This document shows, piece by piece, positions 20,230-29,806 of a stretch of DNA of 64,000 nt. The position numbers were made by a program, and so were the translations under genes. The stretch's first letter is position 1. Each line of letters opens with the position of its first letter. Below the pieces are notes generated by a model that ran no database searches, was not told where the DNA came from, and saw nothing but the letters and a program-made list of their open reading frames with translations. The stretch is from CAWEHU01 sp963808965 (GTDB taxonomy: Bacteria; Pseudomonadota; Alphaproteobacteria; Acetobacterales; Acetobacteraceae): the NCBI GenBank assembly GCA_963808965.1, contig CAWEHU010000005.1, forward strand, positions 62,001-126,000. The letters are read 5' to 3'.

Positions 20230-20767
20230 GGACTGGATTTACCGACGTGTAGGGACCCAGTTGTGCGGGTCAAGCTCTGCGCCGTGTGGATCGTTAGTGC
20301 GTTGCCATAATCCAAGGGCACGCCGGCAATCGGCCCTCCCGTGCCGGTTATCGCCCTGAAGAAATGCTGCGGCCACCAAACGATGATGCGGCTGCTGTGA
20401 ACCGTCTCACATCGTTTTGTCGCCATTCCGATTAGCGTGGGTTGGCGGTGCGGTGGTGCGTCAACCCGACCACGATGCGGCGAACAGTTCTCGCACCTTC
20501 GTGACGATCAAGCACGTTCGTTGAAGTGGGAACCAAATCGTTTCATGGACCGGGCTGCCGCACATCACTGTATTCGCGCAGTCAAAAGTAGTAAAAGCAC
20601 CCCGAGCTTGTCAGGTTGGGACTTCACTCCCAATAATCTGGCCCGCGAGCCGAGGCAGAGAGAAACCCGCAACCAAGCGCACCCTACGCAAGGTGTTTTG
20701 CTTGCGCGATCGGGCCATCTGCGATCTGTCAGCAATCATGCGCAGAACGAACAAAGGGAGGAATTCG
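20230..20767. other. 538-base intergenic region, no gene seen
   Basis: No convincing reading frame, RNA or terminator was found. GC content is visibly lower than in the purine block. A possible inverted pair GGGTTG/CAACCC brackets about 17 bases near 20440-20470, too weak to call. It should contain the promoter of the downstream cytochrome gene, but no clear -35/-10 pair was recognised. Confidence 0.5.
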
Positions 20768-22324
20768 ATGCGAGCATTCTATGCGAGCAAGGCCGGCGAA
20801 CGACTCCCGCTGTTGAAATACAAAGGTAGTCGTTTGTGGGCGTTCCGCGGAATTGAGGCTCTATCTCTTGCGATGCTGGTGGCAGGAATGCCGGGCAGTT
20901 CGCGAGCGCGAGACAACGATGTCCCCATCGGAGCGTCGGGGCAGCCGACTTGGGCGGAGCATGCCGAGCGACAAGCGCATCGTACGCGGAAAATGCCTGA
21001 TCCCACCGCCGAAGCCACGCCTTCGGTAATTCCCGCATTCAAGATCTTCCGTAATCAGGATGGCCTGAGTGCAAATTTCCAGCCCGAGGGCGAGACGGAG
21101 ACAGCGCAGCAGGCGTTCTTCTCACCGCTTGGAACCAACGCTCGCACTTGCCAGACTTGTCACCAACCGGCAGCCGGTTGGACCATCACACCGAGACAAG
21201 TCCAGAGCACGTTCAGGAGGACCGGCGGAAAGGCCCCTCTGTTCAGCCCTGTCGACGGCGCGGTCTGCCCGGATGCTGACGTCTCCACGGATGACAACCG
21301 CCTCCGAGCGTACAGCCTTGTGCTACAGAAAGGCTTGATCCGCGTTTTTATCGAGCTCCCGGCTGTTCCGACGCTGGAATTCAGCATCATCAACGTCCAG
21401 GACCCTTACGGTTGCAACACCGGCTCGACATTTGGATTATCGAGCTTCGGGCCGTCGGCTCCCACGCAGGGCACCGTATCGGTCTACCGGCGCCCCTTGC
21501 CTTCCACCAACCTTCCTTTTCTCACCACCTTCATGTGGGACGGCCGTGAGCCCTCGCTTCAGTCCCAGGTAATCGACGCAGCCCTGATTTATATGCAGGC
21601 TGACAGGCCTCCAACTTCGGCACAGGTCGACCAGATAGTAGCTTTCGAAACTGGGCTCTACTCGGCGCAATATAGTAGCCCCGAGATTGGTCCGCTAAGC
21701 GACTTCGGCGCGCATGGCGGGCCGCAGGCTTTGTCCGAGCAACCGTTTCACGTCGGCATCAACGATCCTCTTGGCGGCGACCCGACGGGCGCAGGATTCG
21801 ATCAGGATGCGATGACCCTATACTCCGCCCTGGAGGGCCAAGCCGTTGCGCGCGGAGAGAAGCTGTTCAACGAAAAGCCGATCAAGATCACCGGCGTCAG
21901 CGGTCTGAACGATAACCCGGGATTAGCCACAGTGAACGGCTTCTGCACAACATGTCACGACACGCCGAATGTGGGCAATCACAGCGTTGCGCTGCCGCTC
22001 AATATCGGTGTCGTGGCCCCGTCCGCGGCCGGCCTGGACACCACGGGCCTCCCTGTCTTCGATATCCGCTGCGATTCCGGTCCGCTTGCCGGACAGACCT
22101 TCCAGGTCACCGATCCAGGGAAAGCTTTGATCAGCGGTCGATGCGCGGATGTTGGCAAGACCAAAGGTCCGATCCTGCGGAACCTCGCGTCCAGAGCCCC
22201 CTATTTCCACAACGGGGCCGCGCCCGATCTGGGGCACGTCGTCGAATTCTACGATACCCGATTCGGAATCGGCTTCACCGATAGCGAGAAGAGCGACCTG
22301 ATCGCCTTTCTCAAATCGCTTTGA
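20768..22324 (+). CDS. Exported diheme c-type cytochrome, MauG/cytochrome c peroxidase-like
   Basis: A 518-residue protein with a long N-region then a hydrophobic signal (ALSLAMLVAGMPGSSRA, about 31-47), so it acts in the periplasm. Two CXXCH haem sites are visible: CQTCH at 128-132 and CTTCH at 393-397. The second half ends with PYFHNGAAPDLGHVVEFYDTRFG, typical of the bacterial diheme peroxidase/MauG superfamily. Enzyme activity is not certain; some relatives oxidise proteins or polymers. The ribosome site AGGGAGGA precedes the chosen ATG. It stands alone between a 538-base gap and the LacI gene, and its GC is lower than its neighbours. Confidence 0.82.
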   Translation: MRAFYASKAGERLPLLKYKGSRLWAFRGIEALSLAMLVAGMPGSSRARDNDVPIGASGQPTWAEHAERQAHRTRKMPDPTAEATPSVIPAFKIFRNQDGLSANFQPEGETETAQQAFFSPLGTNARTCQTCHQPAAGWTITPRQVQSTFRRTGGKAPLFSPVDGAVCPDADVSTDDNRLRAYSLVLQKGLIRVFIELPAVPTLEFSIINVQDPYGCNTGSTFGLSSFGPSAPTQGTVSVYRRPLPSTNLPFLTTFMWDGREPSLQSQVIDAALIYMQADRPPTSAQVDQIVAFETGLYSAQYSSPEIGPLSDFGAHGGPQALSEQPFHVGINDPLGGDPTGAGFDQDAMTLYSALEGQAVARGEKLFNEKPIKITGVSGLNDNPGLATVNGFCTTCHDTPNVGNHSVALPLNIGVVAPSAAGLDTTGLPVFDIRCDSGPLAGQTFQVTDPGKALISGRCADVGKTKGPILRNLASRAPYFHNGAAPDLGHVVEFYDTRFGIGFTDSEKSDLIAFLKSL

Positions 22325-22390
22325 AGAAGCGTTCCGTCCCACGAACATCGGCATCGTCCAGACGACGCGAGGTCGCACAAAACGAGGCCT

Positions 22391-23434
22391 TCAGTCAGAA
22401 GGAGGGCGCAGCGACGACTCCCGAGCCAGTAAGCGAGGCAGCGGCCCCAAGCAGGAGCGCGGCGGCCTGCCCTCAATCTGCTCCAGCATAAGACCCACCG
22501 CGAGGGACGCGATCTCTTCCAGATGGAGGTCCACCGCCGTGAGCGGCGGGGTGCAGTTCCGCGCGCGCAGGCCGTCATAGCGCGTGACCACGGCAACGTC
22601 TTCGGGCACGCGCCGCCCGAGTTTCTGAGCCGCCCGGACAGCGCCTACGGCAAAGGCGTCCACCGGCGCGCAGATGGCGTCGATATCGGGGTGCTCGGTC
22701 AGCAGGCGCTGGGTTTCCAGATCGCCGGACTCCTCGCCCCCGCGCTCGTCGAGACGGCGGACGAGCGGCGCCATCCCGTGCGCCTGTGCGAACGCCCGGT
22801 AGGCGTATTCGGTCTCCTGATAGGAGTTGCGCGCCTGAGCGCCGATAAGCAGCACGACGCGGCGGCTGCCCTGATCCTTTAGATGGTCGAGAAGCAACTG
22901 AGCCGTGGCCGCCGAGCGGAGGTCGACATAGGGCGGCGCATCGTCCGTCCGGGCCTGCCGCCCGATCGTCACGACCGGAACGCCGCGGTCGCGCAGGTGC
23001 GCCACGCCCGCGTCCTCCGCTGTCGGCTCCAGCACCAGTGCGCCGTCGATGCCCAAACGGTCGAGCACCGGCCGCGCCTTCTCAAGCGGCGGCACCAGGA
23101 CGAGAGCCAGCCCATTCTCGATGGCGCTAGCGGCGGCGACCGCGGCGACCTCCATGAGGAAGCCGAGGCGCGACGGACCCGCCGCCACCGCGAACGGCAT
23201 GGATGACAACAGGGCGATCGTATCGGCCTGCCCGGTGCGCAATCGTTGCGCACGCAGATTCGGCGTGTACCCCAGATGACGTGCCGCCTTTTTGACGGCG
23301 TCGCGGGTCTTCGCGTCGACATGCCGGCGGCCGTTCAGTGCATTTGAGACCGTGGCAGGCGAGACGCCCGCGGCCTCGGCTACGTCGATGATCGTGGCCC
23401 TGCGGCCCGATTGGGGTCGCGTGCGGTTCGACAC
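22391..23434 (-). CDS. LacI-family transcriptional regulator
   Basis: A 347-residue repressor. The N-terminal helix-turn-helix with hinge helix reads TIIDVAEAAGVSPATVSNAL, with the hinge at about 50-65, followed by a periplasmic-binding-like effector domain. GTG at 23434 is chosen for the AAGGAGGAG ribosome site. It is divergent from the NCS2 permease operon, with a double palindromic operator between them, so autoregulation and control of that operon are expected. The effector is unknown but is probably the imported nucleobase or a breakdown product. Confidence 0.9.
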   Translation of the reverse strand: MSNRTRPQSGRRATIIDVAEAAGVSPATVSNALNGRRHVDAKTRDAVKKAARHLGYTPNLRAQRLRTGQADTIALLSSMPFAVAAGPSRLGFLMEVAAVAAASAIENGLALVLVPPLEKARPVLDRLGIDGALVLEPTAEDAGVAHLRDRGVPVVTIGRQARTDDAPPYVDLRSAATAQLLLDHLKDQGSRRVVLLIGAQARNSYQETEYAYRAFAQAHGMAPLVRRLDERGGEESGDLETQRLLTEHPDIDAICAPVDAFAVGAVRAAQKLGRRVPEDVAVVTRYDGLRARNCTPPLTAVDLHLEEIASLAVGLMLEQIEGRPPRSCLGPLPRLLARESSLRPPSD

Positions 23435-23496
23435 AACTCCTCCTTCTCGGCCGTGCAATGGCCCGGTTGCAGCTATATCCCATGTTCACCAGCAAA

Positions 23497-23527
23497 AAAA
23501 CGTTTTACTGGCCCAGTAAAACGTTTT
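23497..23527. promoter_or_regulatory. Double LacI-type operator, perfect 31-bp inverted repeat
   Basis: Two copies of the palindrome AAAACGTTTT (23497-23506 and 23518-23527) have centres 21 bp apart, two helical turns. The inner flanks (ACTGG and CCAGT) are also complementary, so positions 23497-23511 and 23513-23527 form a perfect 15-bp inverted repeat around one central C. A central CG within an A/T-rich palindrome is typical of LacI-family operators. It lies 62 bases before the LacI gene start and 51 before the permease start. Confidence 0.85.
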
Positions 23528-23578
23528 ATGCTCTCCTAGACCTAGCGGAAATCGCTCTGCCCAGCCCTGGGAGGCCCG

Positions 23579-24934
23579 ATGTCGAAGACCGTACACGCCG
23601 TCGACGAAATCCTGCCGGGGCGCAAGCTCCTCCTGTTCGGCCTCCAGCACGTCCTGGTGATGGCGGCGTCCCCGATCACGGCGGCTTTCCTGGTCAGCCG
23701 CGCGCTCGACCTGCCGGCCGACCTCACGGTCGGCCTCATCAGCGCTACCTTCCTGGTCTGCGGCATCGGAACGCTGCTGCAGTCTTTCGGCCCGTTCGGA
23801 ATCGGCGCGAAGCTACCCTTCATCATGGTCCCGGGCGGCGCGCCCATCGTGATCTTCCTCACCATCGCCCAGCAAACCAGCTTGCAGACGGCGGCGGGTG
23901 CCGTGCTTCTCACAGCACTTTTCTACTTCGTGGCGCTGCCGCTGTTCGCCCGCTGCCTCCGCTTCTTCCCCCATATCGTAATCGGAACGATGCTGCTGCT
24001 GGTCGCGGTCAACCTCGTCAGCATCTACGGCGCGGTCATTACGGGACGGCCAGGCACCCCGGGCTTCGGCGACCCCGGTTCCCTCGGTCTCGCGCTTGGT
24101 ACGATCACCGTTACGGTCCTGTTCGTGCGACTCCTACCCGGCACGCTGGGCCAGCTCTCGGTGCTGCTCGGCCTCCTGACCGGCGCGGCGCTGGCCTGGG
24201 CGATGGGCGCCATGCATCTCGACGGCGTTCTCGATGGCCCGGTGGTCAGCATTCCCACGCCGTTTCCCTTTGGCTGGCCAAAATTCGACCTGATCGCCGC
24301 ACTGCCGCTGATGCTTTTCAGCGCGATTTCGATGGCTGAGGCGACCAGTCAGACGGTCGTGATTTCTGAGGTGGTCGGCCGCGAAGGGGACGCCAGACGC
24401 ACCGTCCCGCGCACGATCCTGGGCGATGGCGTGGCCTCTCTGCTCGGCGGCTGCTTCGGCACTTCGCTCATCATCACAAGCGGCGAGAACATCGGGATCG
24501 TACAGGCGACGCGGGTCCGCTCCCGCTACGTCACGGCGGCGGCCGGGGTGCTGCTGATCGTGGTCGCCTTCTTCGCGCCGCTCGGCCGTTTGGCCAACGC
24601 GATCCCTGCTCCGGTGGTCGGCGGCACCGCGATCATCATTTTCAGCATCATCGCGGGCATGGGCGTCGACATGCTGCGCAGGGTCGAGCTGAAGGACAAT
24701 CGCAACCTGTTCACTTTTGCCGTCGCGCTCTCCTTCGGCCTGCTGCCGATCCTAGTGCCCGGCATCTACGGCAAGTTCCCGCCGACGCTGCAGATCCTGC
24801 TCGGTAACGGACTCGCTATGGGCACGCTCATGGCGGTTCTGGCTAATATCGTTTTCAACCATCTGGGGCGGCGGTCCATCGCCGGCCCGCTTGCGCTCGG
24901 CACGAATGGCGCGGAGGCTCCCCATGCACACTGA
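23579..24934 (+). CDS. NCS2 nucleobase permease
   Basis: A 451-residue inner-membrane symporter with 12-14 hydrophobic segments. The NAT signature region reads ENIGIVQATRVRSR with GENIG, and the opening reads LFGLQHVLVMAASPITAAFLV. The substrate is a nucleobase or related heterocycle; uracil, xanthine and urate types cannot be separated by eye. First gene of the LacI-controlled operon; its stop overlaps the next start by 11 bases. It differs clearly in sequence from the permease at 11382. Confidence 0.87.
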   Translation: MSKTVHAVDEILPGRKLLLFGLQHVLVMAASPITAAFLVSRALDLPADLTVGLISATFLVCGIGTLLQSFGPFGIGAKLPFIMVPGGAPIVIFLTIAQQTSLQTAAGAVLLTALFYFVALPLFARCLRFFPHIVIGTMLLLVAVNLVSIYGAVITGRPGTPGFGDPGSLGLALGTITVTVLFVRLLPGTLGQLSVLLGLLTGAALAWAMGAMHLDGVLDGPVVSIPTPFPFGWPKFDLIAALPLMLFSAISMAEATSQTVVISEVVGREGDARRTVPRTILGDGVASLLGGCFGTSLIITSGENIGIVQATRVRSRYVTAAAGVLLIVVAFFAPLGRLANAIPAPVVGGTAIIIFSIIAGMGVDMLRRVELKDNRNLFTFAVALSFGLLPILVPGIYGKFPPTLQILLGNGLAMGTLMAVLANIVFNHLGRRSIAGPLALGTNGAEAPHAH

Positions 24935-26372
24935 CACCCTGAAACGCTCCGCGCAGGACGCATCTCCCGCGGCGTTCGCCGCCGCCGAACTGCTCCTGGT
25001 GCCCGAACAGGTGCTGCTGCGCGACGGTCCGCGCCGTGGATTGGGCGTGGTGGTAGGGAACGGCCGCTTCCGTGAGATCGGCCCGGCCGAGGCGGTGATG
25101 GCGCGAAACCCGCAGCTGACCGCGCACCAACTGCCCGATACGTTGTTGATGCCGGGCTTCGTCGACGCGCATCATCATCTGAGTCAGGCTTTCGGCAAGG
25201 CGGTTGCCTTCGGCGAGCCCTCCGAGATTTTTCGCCGCATCTGGGTTCCGCTAGAGCAGAGCATGGATGCCGAGTTGGTGCATCTCGCGGCGAAGCTCGC
25301 CGCCTTGGAGTCGCTGCGCGGCGGCTTCACCACCGTGGTCGACGCCGGCACCCGGGCCGAGGGTCACACCGATGCGATCGCCGAGGCCGCCCGCGCCGTC
25401 GGGCTGCGCTGCGTGCTCGCGCAGATCTGCAACGACCTAGGAGGCGAGCGCGATCCCGTGCGGATCCGCCGAGATGCCGAGGCGCATCTCGCGCGCTGGC
25501 AGGGGGACGGGCTGATCCATCCCTCGCTCGCCATCTCCATTCCCGAGGCGGCAAGCGACCGCATGCTGCGCGACATCTCCGGTCTCTGTGCCGAAGCCGG
25601 CGCGCTGTTCCAGACACATGCGAACGAGCATCTGGTCGCGGTCGAACGGTCGCTGGTGCAGTGCGGGCTGCGCCCGATCGAACATCTGCATCGCCTCGGC
25701 GCGCTCGGGCCGCAGGCGCTGCTCGCGCACGCCACGCTCGTCACGCCGACCGAGCTCTCCATGCTGCGCGACACCGGCACCGCCGTCGCCTACAACCCGG
25801 TCGCGACGCAGTGGAAGGGCAACGCCGCCGCGCCGGCAGAGATGATGGCGACGCTCGGTATCCGCTTCGGCATCGGCACCGACGCAACGCGCGCGGACGC
25901 CTTTCGCTTGGTCGATGCGGCCGAGGCGACCCAGCGGCTCGCCTTCGGCCTGGCCTCCGGCGACTTCTCCTGCGGCGGCGGATGGCTTTGGCTCGATCAC
26001 GCGACCGCCGCTGGCGCCGAGGCGGTGGGACTTGGCGCCGTTACCGGCGAGATCGCACCGGGCAAGGCCGCCGACTTCCTGCTCGTCGATCTAGCCGTGC
26101 CGGAGATGCTCCCTTCCTGGGATCTGACCTGGGAGCTTGTCCGCTTCGCCGGACGAAGCCAGATCGCGGCCGTTTTCGTCGCCGGCCGGCTGCGGCTCTG
26201 GCAAGGCTGGCCCATCGGTTGGGATGGGCGCGCGCTCATGCGGCAAGTCGCAGAGCGCGTCACCGCCGCGATGGAGACGGCCCCGATCCAGCGTATCCAT
26301 CCGCGCGCGGACGAGCACCGCGCTATGACGCAGCAGCGAGCGGGCTTAGCGCGCCAGGCGGATGCGCGATGA
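24924..26372 (+). CDS. Amidohydrolase/deaminase of unknown substrate (ATZ/TRZ-like)
   Basis: A 482-residue member of the amidohydrolase superfamily. Metal and active-site signatures are FVDAHHHLSQAF, QTHANEHLVAVE, AHATLV and GIGTDATRADAF. The C-terminal half ends with the usual composite-sandwich segment GKAADFLLVDL. It probably deaminates or opens a nitrogen heterocycle brought in by the preceding permease; guanine and 8-oxoguanine deaminase signatures are absent. The ATG at 24924 has GGAGG upstream and overlaps the permease gene by 11 bases. Confidence 0.83.
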   Translation: MHTDTLKRSAQDASPAAFAAAELLLVPEQVLLRDGPRRGLGVVVGNGRFREIGPAEAVMARNPQLTAHQLPDTLLMPGFVDAHHHLSQAFGKAVAFGEPSEIFRRIWVPLEQSMDAELVHLAAKLAALESLRGGFTTVVDAGTRAEGHTDAIAEAARAVGLRCVLAQICNDLGGERDPVRIRRDAEAHLARWQGDGLIHPSLAISIPEAASDRMLRDISGLCAEAGALFQTHANEHLVAVERSLVQCGLRPIEHLHRLGALGPQALLAHATLVTPTELSMLRDTGTAVAYNPVATQWKGNAAAPAEMMATLGIRFGIGTDATRADAFRLVDAAEATQRLAFGLASGDFSCGGGWLWLDHATAAGAEAVGLGAVTGEIAPGKAADFLLVDLAVPEMLPSWDLTWELVRFAGRSQIAAVFVAGRLRLWQGWPIGWDGRALMRQVAERVTAAMETAPIQRIHPRADEHRAMTQQRAGLARQADAR

Positions 26373-27083
26373 CGGGCGCTGCGACCCTCACCCTGCTGGC
26401 CGCCGCAGTGGTTATAGCGTCCTTCGTGCAGGGCACGATCGGCGTCGGTTTCGCGCTGATCCTCGCGCCCATCCTCGGTCTGCTCGCGCCCGCGCTGCTG
26501 CCCGGGCGCGCTGTTGCTCGTGATGCTGCCGCTCAACGCCTGGGTCGCATGGCGTGAGCGCTCCGCGCTGGACTGGCCGGGTGCGGGCCGGATCACCGTC
26601 GGCCGGGTCTTCGGCGGGGTGGCCGGGCTGCTCGTGCTGATGGCTTTGCCGGCCGGCGGCTTGCAGGTTTTCGTCGGCGTGGCGACGATCCTCACCGCGC
26701 TGGTCACGCTGCTTGCGCCGCGCTTCGAGCCGGGGCGGGTGACGTTTCTCCTAGCCGGTGCCGTGACGGGCGTCACCGAGACGGCGACCGGCATCGGCGG
26801 GCCGCCGCTGGCGCTGGCCTACCAGCACAGGCCGGCGCCGGTGCTGCGCGCGACGGTCGCCGCCTGCTTCCTGGTGGGCGAGCTGATCTCGCTCGGCCTC
26901 CTGCTCATGGCCGGGCGCATGAGCACGGCGCAGGTCGAGGCCGCCACGTTGCTGGTCCTGCCGCTCGGCCTCGGCCTATTTCTCAGCCATGCCGCGCATC
27001 ACCGCGTAGGCGGCAGGCCCTTTCGGGTGCTCGTCCTTGGCTTCGCGATCGTCTCTGGCGTCATTTGCCTCTTCCCGACGTAG
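26369..27083 (+). CDS. TauE/SafE-type membrane permease, one frameshift
   Basis: About 237 residues of multi-helix membrane protein in two frames; removing one base near 26508-26510 joins LLPG to ALLLVMLPLNAWVAWRER. The repeated TauE features are present: IGVGFALILAPILGLL in the first half and VTGVTETATGIGGPPLALAY in the second. Family members move sulfite or organic anions, mostly outward. It overlaps the amidohydrolase by 4 bases (ATGA), so it belongs to the same LacI-controlled operon and may export a product of that pathway (inference). Confidence 0.8.
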
Positions 27084-27151
27084 GCCGCGTTGGTCGCGCG
27101 AGCTTCCCACCCGATGCTGAAGGGCAGCGAGCGGGCCCGACAGCGTCCGCA

Positions 27152-27700
27152 TCAGACCAGTCCGGCGTAGAGCTGAGCCAACGGGACGGAAAGCCCAAGT
27201 TCCGGAAAATCCAAGGTGTCGCGGACCGCGCGCTCCTCGAAGCCATGCGCCCGGTCGCAGACCAACGCCAAAGGCTCGTCCTGCGCCAGCATCACATAAC
27301 GCCGCAGGGATGGGAGGGCCGCGTACTCGGCACGTTTCGCCCCGCGGTCGGTGGCAGCCGTGGTCTCGGACATCACCTCGACGATGAGCAGTGGCTCCGG
27401 AAGCTCCGCGTCGGCGGCACGGATCGGCGCACAGGTGACCGCCAGGTCCGGGTAGCGGGCGCGGGTCCCCCGCTCGGTCAGTACCTTGAGATCGGCGCGG
27501 ACCACAGTGCAAGGGCCGCCCCGCAGCGCCGGGCGAAGGACGTCAGAGAGCCGCGAAGCGAGCTCCGTATGGGCGAAGCTGCCGCCGACCATGGCGACCG
27601 GCTGCACGCCGTCCCATTCGTAACGGACCGCCTGGCACCGCTCCCACTCCAGGAACTCGGCGAGCGAGGCCGGCGGACGGATCTGGAGCGCTGCGCTCAT
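27152..27700 (-). CDS. Uma2/DUF820 family protein (restriction-endonuclease-like fold)
   Basis: A 182-residue protein with the Uma2 pattern: an FLEWE start, HTELASRLSDVLRP helix, RYPDLAVTCAP with the conserved PD, then LLIVEVMSETT giving the E-x-S part of a PD-(D/E)XK site, and RRYVMLAQDEP. Family members are putative nucleases of unknown role. The ATG at 27700 is preferred over 27709; no strong ribosome site is visible. It is convergent with the TauE gene. Confidence 0.82.
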   Translation of the reverse strand: MSAALQIRPPASLAEFLEWERCQAVRYEWDGVQPVAMVGGSFAHTELASRLSDVLRPALRGGPCTVVRADLKVLTERGTRARYPDLAVTCAPIRAADAELPEPLLIVEVMSETTAATDRGAKRAEYAALPSLRRYVMLAQDEPLALVCDRAHGFEERAVRDTLDFPELGLSVPLAQLYAGLV

Positions 27701-27770
27701 GAGTAACAAATTACGCTCGGGTGGCGGATGACGCCAGCTGGGCGTTATCCCGCGCCGGCATGGGATGGCC

Positions 27771-28358
27771 TTATGGCGCCGGACCGACGAACCCCGGTAC
27801 GATCATCCCGCCGATCACGGCGACGAGTATCGCGACCAGCAAGTAACAGAGCACGATCGCGCCGACGAACCAGACGCTCTCGTCCGGCGGGCAGCCTGTG
27901 ACGATCGGGAGCCCGATCGCCAGCGTGTAGACGCTGTACAGCCCCAGTAGCGTCAGAATGCCGATCGGTGGGATCAGTGCGAAGATTCCGGCGATCCAGA
28001 CCGCCGTGGGCGCATGAACCGCGACCTTTAGGCCGGTCACGAGATCCGATCGTCCCTCGAATCGCGGCGCGATCGCGCGCACGAGCAGGGCCGCCACGTA
28101 CACCCCCGCCACCCACAGGACGTAAACGACGACAGCGCGCTCGATCCCCGGCCCGATCGGCATCCGCAGCCGCGCGGCGTGGATGCCGAGCGACACGCCG
28201 ACCACCGAATAACCTATGAACCCGGCGATAGCGGGGATGGCGGCGAGCACGGTGGCATAGCCGAGCAACTCGGAGACCGTTGCAGGCTCGGCGGCGATTG
28301 AACGCCACTCCGCCGCCGGGTGGAGAAGCAGCCTGAAGGCCCGGGACAGAATCCGCAC
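27771..28358 (-). CDS. Yip1-domain membrane protein
   Basis: A 195-residue protein with five or six hydrophobic segments. The start GTG follows an AGAGGGTGAG ribosome site. The opening RAFRLLLHPAAEWRSIAAEP and the following membrane core match the Yip1/DUF1282 family of small inner-membrane proteins. The role is unknown. It is divergent from the AmpG-like transporter across about 100 bases. Confidence 0.75.
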   Translation of the reverse strand: MRILSRAFRLLLHPAAEWRSIAAEPATVSELLGYATVLAAIPAIAGFIGYSVVGVSLGIHAARLRMPIGPGIERAVVVYVLWVAGVYVAALLVRAIAPRFEGRSDLVTGLKVAVHAPTAVWIAGIFALIPPIGILTLLGLYSVYTLAIGLPIVTGCPPDESVWFVGAIVLCYLLVAILVAVIGGMIVPGFVGPAP

Positions 28359-28463
28359 GCGGGTCTCACCCTCTAGCTGAACAGCGTAGCGCTTCCAAAG
28401 GATAGCATCGTCGCTCCGAACCCGCCCATTGCCAAATCACGCCGTCCCGCGCAGGAAGACGCG

Positions 28464-29777
28464 ATGGCCGAACTCGCCGCGGACCGTCTCGCCCCACCCC
28501 CAGCCCGCCGGCGTCTTGCTGATTCCCGGCTGTGGCTCATGGCGGCATACGGCTTCGTGGCCGGGCTGCCGCTCCCGCTTTCCGGCTTCACCTTCCGGCT
28601 GTGGATGTCGGAATCCCACCTGTCCCTGGCGGCGATCGGGCTGACCGCGAATATCGGCCTCGCCTACACGCTCAAATTCCTCTGGGCGCCGCTGCTCGAT
28701 CAAGTATCGCCGCCCGGGCCACTCAAGCGCATGGGACGCCGCCGCGGCTGGCTGCTCGCGATCCAGCCAGCGCTCGTCGCGAGCTGCGTGCTGCTCGCCC
28801 TCTCGGACCCCGCGGCCGCTCCGGCCGGCGCGGTGGCCGCCGCCGCGCTCGTCGCCTTTCTCTCGGCGAGCCAGGACATCGCCATAGATGCGTGGCGGAT
28901 CGAGATCTTCCCCGCCCGGCTGCAGGGGGCGGCGATGGCGGCCTATGTCTGGGGCTACCGCACGGCGCTGCTGATTTCGGGTGCGGGCGCGATCAAGTCG
29001 GCGGACATCGTGGGCTGGCATGGCGCGCTGCTCGGCGTGGCGGCGCTGGTGGCGCTCGGACCGATCGTCTCGCTGCTCGCGCCGGAACCGCGTGGAATCC
29101 GCCCGTCCCGCCCCGTCGCCGGTTTCGTCAACCGGCTTAGCGGCGCCGTGGTCGAGCCGTTGCGCGAGTTCCTGACCCGGCCCGGCGCAGCCACCATCCT
29201 CGCCTTCGTGGCGCTGTTCAAGCTGGGTGAGGCGATGGCGGGCGTCATGACCGCGCCGTTCTACCGCTCCCTCGGCTTCGACCGTGCGGCGATCGCCGTG
29301 GCGACGGGACCATTCTCGCTGACCGCTACCTTCGCCGGCACCGCGATCGGCGGCTGGCTTGTGGCGAAGCTCGGCGTCGGCCGGGCTCTGCTCTGGACCG
29401 GCTGGGTACAAACGCTGGCGATGGCGATGTATGTGGTGCTGGCCTATTCCGCAGGCGAGCACCACGTCCTCTACGCGACCGTCGTGGTGGAGGCGTTCGC
29501 CGAGGGCATGGCGGACGCGGCGTTCATCACGTACTTGTCGAGTCTCTGCTCCGTCGCCTTCACCGCGACCCAGTACGCCCTGCTCTCCTCGCTTGCCGCG
29601 ATCGCGCTGCGCACGGTCGGCGGTCTCTCGGGTTTTCTGGCCGAGGCCGTCGGCTGGAAGCTTTTCTACACGGCGAGCCTGTTCGCGGCCTTGCCAGCCA
29701 TGCTCATCATGCTCCGGCTCCTGCGGCGGTTTCCGCCGGTCGAGCGAATGCCGGCCGTGGCTTCGGCCGCGGAATAG
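28464..29777 (+). CDS. AmpG-like MFS permease
   Basis: A 437-residue transporter with 12 predicted helices. The regions LYTLKFLWAPLLDQ-type (here LAYTLKFLWAPLLDQVSP), SASQDIAIDAWRIE and GWKLFYTASLFAALPA are hallmarks of the AmpG family, which imports anhydromuropeptides for cell-wall recycling. No peptidoglycan recycling enzyme lies next to it. The start is the ATG at 28464, with weak ribosome-site support (AAGA). Confidence 0.8.
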   Translation: MAELAADRLAPPPARRRLADSRLWLMAAYGFVAGLPLPLSGFTFRLWMSESHLSLAAIGLTANIGLAYTLKFLWAPLLDQVSPPGPLKRMGRRRGWLLAIQPALVASCVLLALSDPAAAPAGAVAAAALVAFLSASQDIAIDAWRIEIFPARLQGAAMAAYVWGYRTALLISGAGAIKSADIVGWHGALLGVAALVALGPIVSLLAPEPRGIRPSRPVAGFVNRLSGAVVEPLREFLTRPGAATILAFVALFKLGEAMAGVMTAPFYRSLGFDRAAIAVATGPFSLTATFAGTAIGGWLVAKLGVGRALLWTGWVQTLAMAMYVVLAYSAGEHHVLYATVVVEAFAEGMADAAFITYLSSLCSVAFTATQYALLSSLAAIALRTVGGLSGFLAEAVGWKLFYTASLFAALPAMLIMLRLLRRFPPVERMPAVASAAE

Positions 29778-29806
29778 AATACCGCTTCGGCGCGTCTCTC
29801 CTTGCG

